From Candidatus Saccharimonadota bacterium (GTDB lineage Bacteria; Patescibacteriota; Saccharimonadia; Saccharimonadales; Saccharimonadaceae), in contig JAGQNH010000016.1 in assembly GCA_020428185.1 (NCBI GenBank), forward strand, positions 1 through 6,213: a stretch of DNA of 6,213 bases, written 5' to 3'. The notes beneath the pieces were generated by a model, which had not been told where the DNA came from, did not search any database, and saw only the letters and a program-made list of their open reading frames with translations. Each line of letters begins with the position of its first letter. Within the stretch, counting starts at the first letter, position 1. Of the stretch, positions 6,208 through 6,213 are shown piece by piece. The translations under genes were made by a program, and so were the position numbers.

Positions 6208-6213
6208 TTGACA
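6208..6213 (+). promoter_or_regulatory. Possible -35 box of a promoter leaving the window
   Basis: TTGACA, a perfect -35 consensus, ends exactly at the window edge. If real, it drives a divergent plus-strand gene beyond the window. The -10 cannot be seen. Confidence 0.25.

Noticed and set aside
1..6213. CRISPR arrays, tRNA or rRNA genes, insertion sequences
   Set aside because: No spaced repeats, cloverleaf-like sequence, transposase or terminal inverted repeats were seen on either strand.

Overview
The window most likely comes from a low-to-mid GC, possibly monoderm bacterium, perhaps a Patescibacteria/CPR lineage such as Saccharibacteria. That placement is inference, based on the gene combination (CsoR, DUF305, CPH-type copper ATPase and an Asp-box protein), membrane-anchored rather than classical periplasmic proteins, tight packing, and a promoter that implies a leaderless mRNA. 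TGA, TAG and TAA all act as stops, so the UGA-recoded CPR groups are unlikely. No rRNA or other taxonomic marker is present.

Layout. Positions 1-135 hold the C-terminal end of an unrecognised gene. Positions 136-221 are a short intergenic region with a near-perfect CsoR operator lying between good -35 and -10 elements. Positions 222-4680 are a five-gene plus-strand operon with junctions of 1 to about 12 nt: csoR, an anchored Met-rich DUF305 protein, a CopB-like P1B-3 ATPase, an anchored His-rich protein of unknown function, and an anchored Asp-box beta-propeller of the F510_1955 type. A 33-nt gap without a clear terminator separates this operon from a convergent minus-strand pair. That pair is a 78-aa protein joining a Cys/His zinc knuckle to a stand-alone FtsK gamma-type winged helix (6165-5929), followed by a 397-aa protein with four CxxC knuckles (5907-4714).

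How the parts fit. The plus-strand genes read as one copper-responsive unit. Apo-CsoR should block the promoter; Cu(I) would release it. The ATPase then exports copper, while the three anchored proteins would bind or process it, or protect the surface, outside the membrane. No CopZ chaperone, HMA domain or multicopper oxidase is visible. The minus-strand pair appears unrelated to copper and looks like DNA-associated accessory biology.

The points most worth a second look are the His-for-Cys change at the third CsoR ligand, the operator inside a leaderless promoter, the conserved-looking unknown third exported protein, and the detached FtsK gamma domain whose DNA-reading helix differs from that of canonical FtsK.
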